Source: Chitinophagaceae bacterium (GTDB lineage Bacteria; Bacteroidota; Bacteroidia; Chitinophagales; Chitinophagaceae). Taken from it: a DNA stretch of 64,000 nucleotides. Numbering within the stretch: the stretch's first letter is position 1; each line of letters opens with the position of its first letter. Shown here piece by piece: positions 61,659 through 64,000 of the stretch. The position numbers and the translations under genes are program-made. Location of the stretch: NCBI GenBank assembly GCA_003168265.1, contig PMSV01000021.1:124001-188000 (forward strand). Direction: 5' to 3'. The notes under the pieces are model-generated. The model did not search any database. It was not told the origin of the DNA and saw only the letters and a program-made list of their open reading frames with translations.

Positions 61659-64000
61659 TTATTCCAATCTCAAATTCTTAGAAGGGTTTGAAATTGCAGC
61701 TTTTGCAGAATGAAAGGTTGCTGTAAGTATGGCTATTATAATGATCAGCAGGGCTGAAAAAATAAATGGGATTACAGATATGCCCAGACTATATGAAAAC
61801 ACTTTCATCCAGTTTCTCATGAAATAATAGGCAACGGGGAAAGCAATTGATGCGGCAATCAATGAAAGCCAGAAATAATTCCTGGTAATTAGAACAATGA
61901 TTTGTCCGACACTCGCTCCAAGCACCCTGCGCACGGTGATTTCCTTTTGTTTTTGTTGCGTGGTGTAAGCCGTCAGGCCCAACAAACCCAGGCAGGTAAT
62001 AATGATCGTCAGGATAGCCAGCGAAGCGAAAATTTTTCCGCGTTTCTGATCAGCCACATATTGCGAATTCAATCCTTCATCCAAAAATTTAAATTCGAAG
62101 GGCAACCCAGGGAAATATTTTTTCCAGACAGCATCCACCTGTGCTATCGTATTGCTTAAATTTCCCGGCTTCAACTTCATTATATATGTATTATTCAACG
62201 GGCCATAAAAAAATAAAAGCGGCTGTATTGGATTATACAGAGAATTTTGATTAAAATCCTTTACGACACCAACCACTTCGAGATAATTTTTAACAGAGGT
62301 ATCACCCGGGAAAGTAATGCGCTGACCAATAGGCTGATCCCATCCAAAATGTTTTGCAAAACTTTCGTTTACCATGCTACCATGTGAAGTATCTTGAGGC
62401 TCAAAATTTCGTCCTGCAACAACCTTGATTCCGAGAGCTGAAAAAAAATGGGCATCAACGCCGTAACATTCGATGCCCTTGTCTAAATGCCCGGTTTTAG
62501 TTTGAACCCTGAAAAGATTCAAATTGGTATTACCTGATCCGGGATAGGAACCTCCAATGCCAACATCAGCCACTGACGACAATCTACGAAAATCATTACC
62601 CATCGCACTTATTTTGTCTGGCTCGTATTTACCCGTATTTACCACCACAGTCATAACCTGGTTCTTGTCAAATCCCAGGTCTTTATTTTTCATAAATTCG
62701 AGCTGCGAGTAAACGATCCATGTACAAATCAGCATGACCATGGAAATGGAGAATTGTATTACAACCAGCGTCCTGCGAAGATTGATATTGCCAGATGCTT
62801 TTGATAGCGCACCTTTTAATATGCTTACCGGCTGAAATGCCGACAAATAAAAGGCAGGATAACTTCCACCGACGAGGCCGGTAAACAAACCAATGCCGAG
62901 CATCATGAATATATTGAAAGGCTGTAAAAGGTTCTTAACCGAAAACGATTTTCCGGAGATCGAATTGAAGAAGGGAAATAATAGTAGGATCAGTATGAAA
63001 CTGAGCACTACAGCGGCCATCGCAGTAAGTACGGATTCTCCTAAAAACTGTGCGATCAGTTGTCCTCTTTTTGAACCGGTAACTTTTCTGATGCCAATTT
63101 CTTTTGCCCTTCGTGCAGACCTTGCCGTAGTGAGATTCATGTAGTTGATACAGGCGATGAGGAGCAAAAAGAACGCCACTGCGGAAAAAGTCCATATGTA
63201 TGACATGCTTCCCAGTTCTTCAGGTTCTCTTTCCAGATCTGAATGTAGGTGAATGTCAACAATGGGCTGGGCATAAAAGCGCATCTTCACGCCGAATTGA
63301 TCAAATGCGGGCTTTACAAATTTAGCAACAGTCTGATCTATTTTTTTCTGAAATGCCTGCCGGCTTGCTCCGGGCACCAATAAAGCGTAGGTGAAATAAT
63401 TAAAATTACCCCAGTTCTGATTATAGTTGTTTGAATCTGAAGACATGGAGATGAGCATATTGTAGCGGATATGGGTATTTTCAGGGATGTCTTCAAAAAC
63501 ACCGGTCACTTTATAAAGGTCATATACAGTGTGTAGTGTCCTGCCAACAGCCGATACATTTTTACCGAAGTATTTTTCAGCAGTCGTTCTGTTTATGACA
63601 ACGCTATTCGGTTCAACCAATGCTGTATTGGGATTGCCCTCCAGAAACCTTACAGTAAATATCTTAAAAATATTGCTATCGGCGTAGTATGCTTTTGTTT
63701 CAAAGAAACTACTATTACCTATTCTAAAGAGAGTCCTTTCCCTGTTTAACATACGGGCAGCTTCCTGCACTTCAGGGTAGTCTTTTTTCATTTGAAAAGC
63801 CAGAGGCGCTTCCGTATATGTGAAATTTGTATTCTTGTCTTTTTCCGTTACGTAGGTGACTATACGGTATATGCGATCCGAATAATTGTTAAACCGGTCG
63901 TAACTGAGTTCGTCTCTTACATAAAAGATCAAAAACAGGCTGAACGTGATTCCGATGGTGAGGCCCATAATATTTATCAGACTGAACCATTTGTCTTTTC
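61659..64000 (-). CDS. FtsX/MacB-type ABC transporter permease, 5' end outside window
   Basis: The frame is open through the right edge (KDKWFSLINIMGLTIGITFS precedes the first visible ATG at 63968), so the start lies outside. It has MacB-like periplasmic domains and two FtsX modules (about residues 245-375 and 640-760 of the visible part), giving eight membrane helices. ARRAKEIGIRKVTGSKRGQL and TQQKQKEITVRRVLGASVGQ are the conserved cytoplasmic coupling motifs contacted by the ATPase. Bacteroidota carry many such permeases, usually acting in lipoprotein or peptide export. No ATPase gene is in the window. Confidence 0.92.
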   Translation of the reverse strand, partial: KDKWFSLINIMGLTIGITFSLFLIFYVRDELSYDRFNNYSDRIYRIVTYVTEKDKNTNFTYTEAPLAFQMKKDYPEVQEAARMLNRERTLFRIGNSSFFETKAYYADSNIFKIFTVRFLEGNPNTALVEPNSVVINRTTAEKYFGKNVSAVGRTLHTVYDLYKVTGVFEDIPENTHIRYNMLISMSSDSNNYNQNWGNFNYFTYALLVPGASRQAFQKKIDQTVAKFVKPAFDQFGVKMRFYAQPIVDIHLHSDLEREPEELGSMSYIWTFSAVAFFLLLIACINYMNLTTARSARRAKEIGIRKVTGSKRGQLIAQFLGESVLTAMAAVVLSFILILLLFPFFNSISGKSFSVKNLLQPFNIFMMLGIGLFTGLVGGSYPAFYLSAFQPVSILKGALSKASGNINLRRTLVVIQFSISMVMLICTWIVYSQLEFMKNKDLGFDKNQVMTVVVNTGKYEPDKISAMGNDFRRLSSVADVGIGGSYPGSGNTNLNLFRVQTKTGHLDKGIECYGVDAHFFSALGIKVVAGRNFEPQDTSHGSMVNESFAKHFGWDQPIGQRITFPGDTSVKNYLEVVGVVKDFNQNSLYNPIQPLLFFYGPLNNTYIMKLKPGNLSNTIAQVDAVWKKYFPGLPFEFKFLDEGLNSQYVADQKRGKIFASLAILTIIITCLGLLGLTAYTTQQKQKEITVRRVLGASVGQIIVLITRNYFWLSLIAASIAFPVAYYFMRNWMKVFSYSLGISVIPFIFSALLIIIIAILTATFHSAKAAISNPSKNLRLE

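Overview
The window looks like a Bacteroidota chromosome, most likely Chitinophagales (Chitinophagaceae-like). The pointers are a T9SS C-terminal sorting domain, a TAnnTTTG-type promoter in front of a tRNA, Bacteroides-type mobA/mobB/mobC genes, Reg_prop/Y_Y_Y propeller sensor kinases, remnants of a DUF6090-like membrane protein, AT-rich intergenic DNA and little use of Shine-Dalgarno sites. Species-level placement is not possible from sequence reading alone.

Layout. 1-6.8 kb is ordinary chromosome: a partial secreted serine hydrolase, a leftward surface-sugar cluster (arabinose-5-phosphate isomerase, mannose-1-phosphate guanylyltransferase, PolB-type 3'-5' exonuclease) and recQ. A tRNA-Phe gene (6841-6913) marks the edge of an accessory region of about 15 kb. 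That region holds a mobilisation cassette (VirD4/TraG-like coupling protein, MOB relaxase, accessory MobA, candidate oriT), then a tightly coupled six-gene leftward operon (11427-20495), then a 5'-truncated gene and a RadC/JAB gene. No integrase is visible. Two copies of an unusual structured repeat (11141-11211 and 22142-22211) with covarying stems bracket the operon.

The six-gene operon is the most interesting object. In transcription order it encodes a NurA-like nuclease, a HerA-like ATPase with an atypical P-loop, a GHKL (Hsp90/MORC-like) ATPase, a radical SAM protein with a B12-binding-like N-terminus, a RelA/SpoT-domain protein lacking the usual guanine-stacking Tyr, and a DGQHR (DndB-like) protein. 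Start and stop codons overlap or abut at almost every junction. The setting suggests a multi-component defence or DNA-processing system. I do not recognise it as a named system, and the function is inference.

22.6-35.4 kb is a mosaic: amidohydrolase, DUF4440 protein, a frameshifted HTH gene, a GT1 glycosyltransferase, a 5'-truncated homoserine dehydrogenase fused head-to-head with a large multi-GAF sensor histidine kinase (a rearrangement junction), a secreted subtilisin-like protease and a Tat-exported berberine-bridge-type FAD oxidoreductase. 35.7-48.4 kb carries secreted and outer-membrane proteins, a YceI-membrane protein-YceI-porin operon, a CopB-type P-ATPase, and an alpha/beta hydrolase with two NTF2-like proteins. 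48.4-64 kb has gene fragments, two tiny Cys-rich secreted proteins, a T9SS-sorted protein, a TPR protein, a rifampin ADP-ribosyltransferase (arr), a propeller-type sensor kinase whose C-terminus duplicates that of the first kinase, two abutting pseudogenes, a cupin, an AraC regulator, an alpha/beta hydrolase and a partial FtsX/MacB-type permease running off the right edge.
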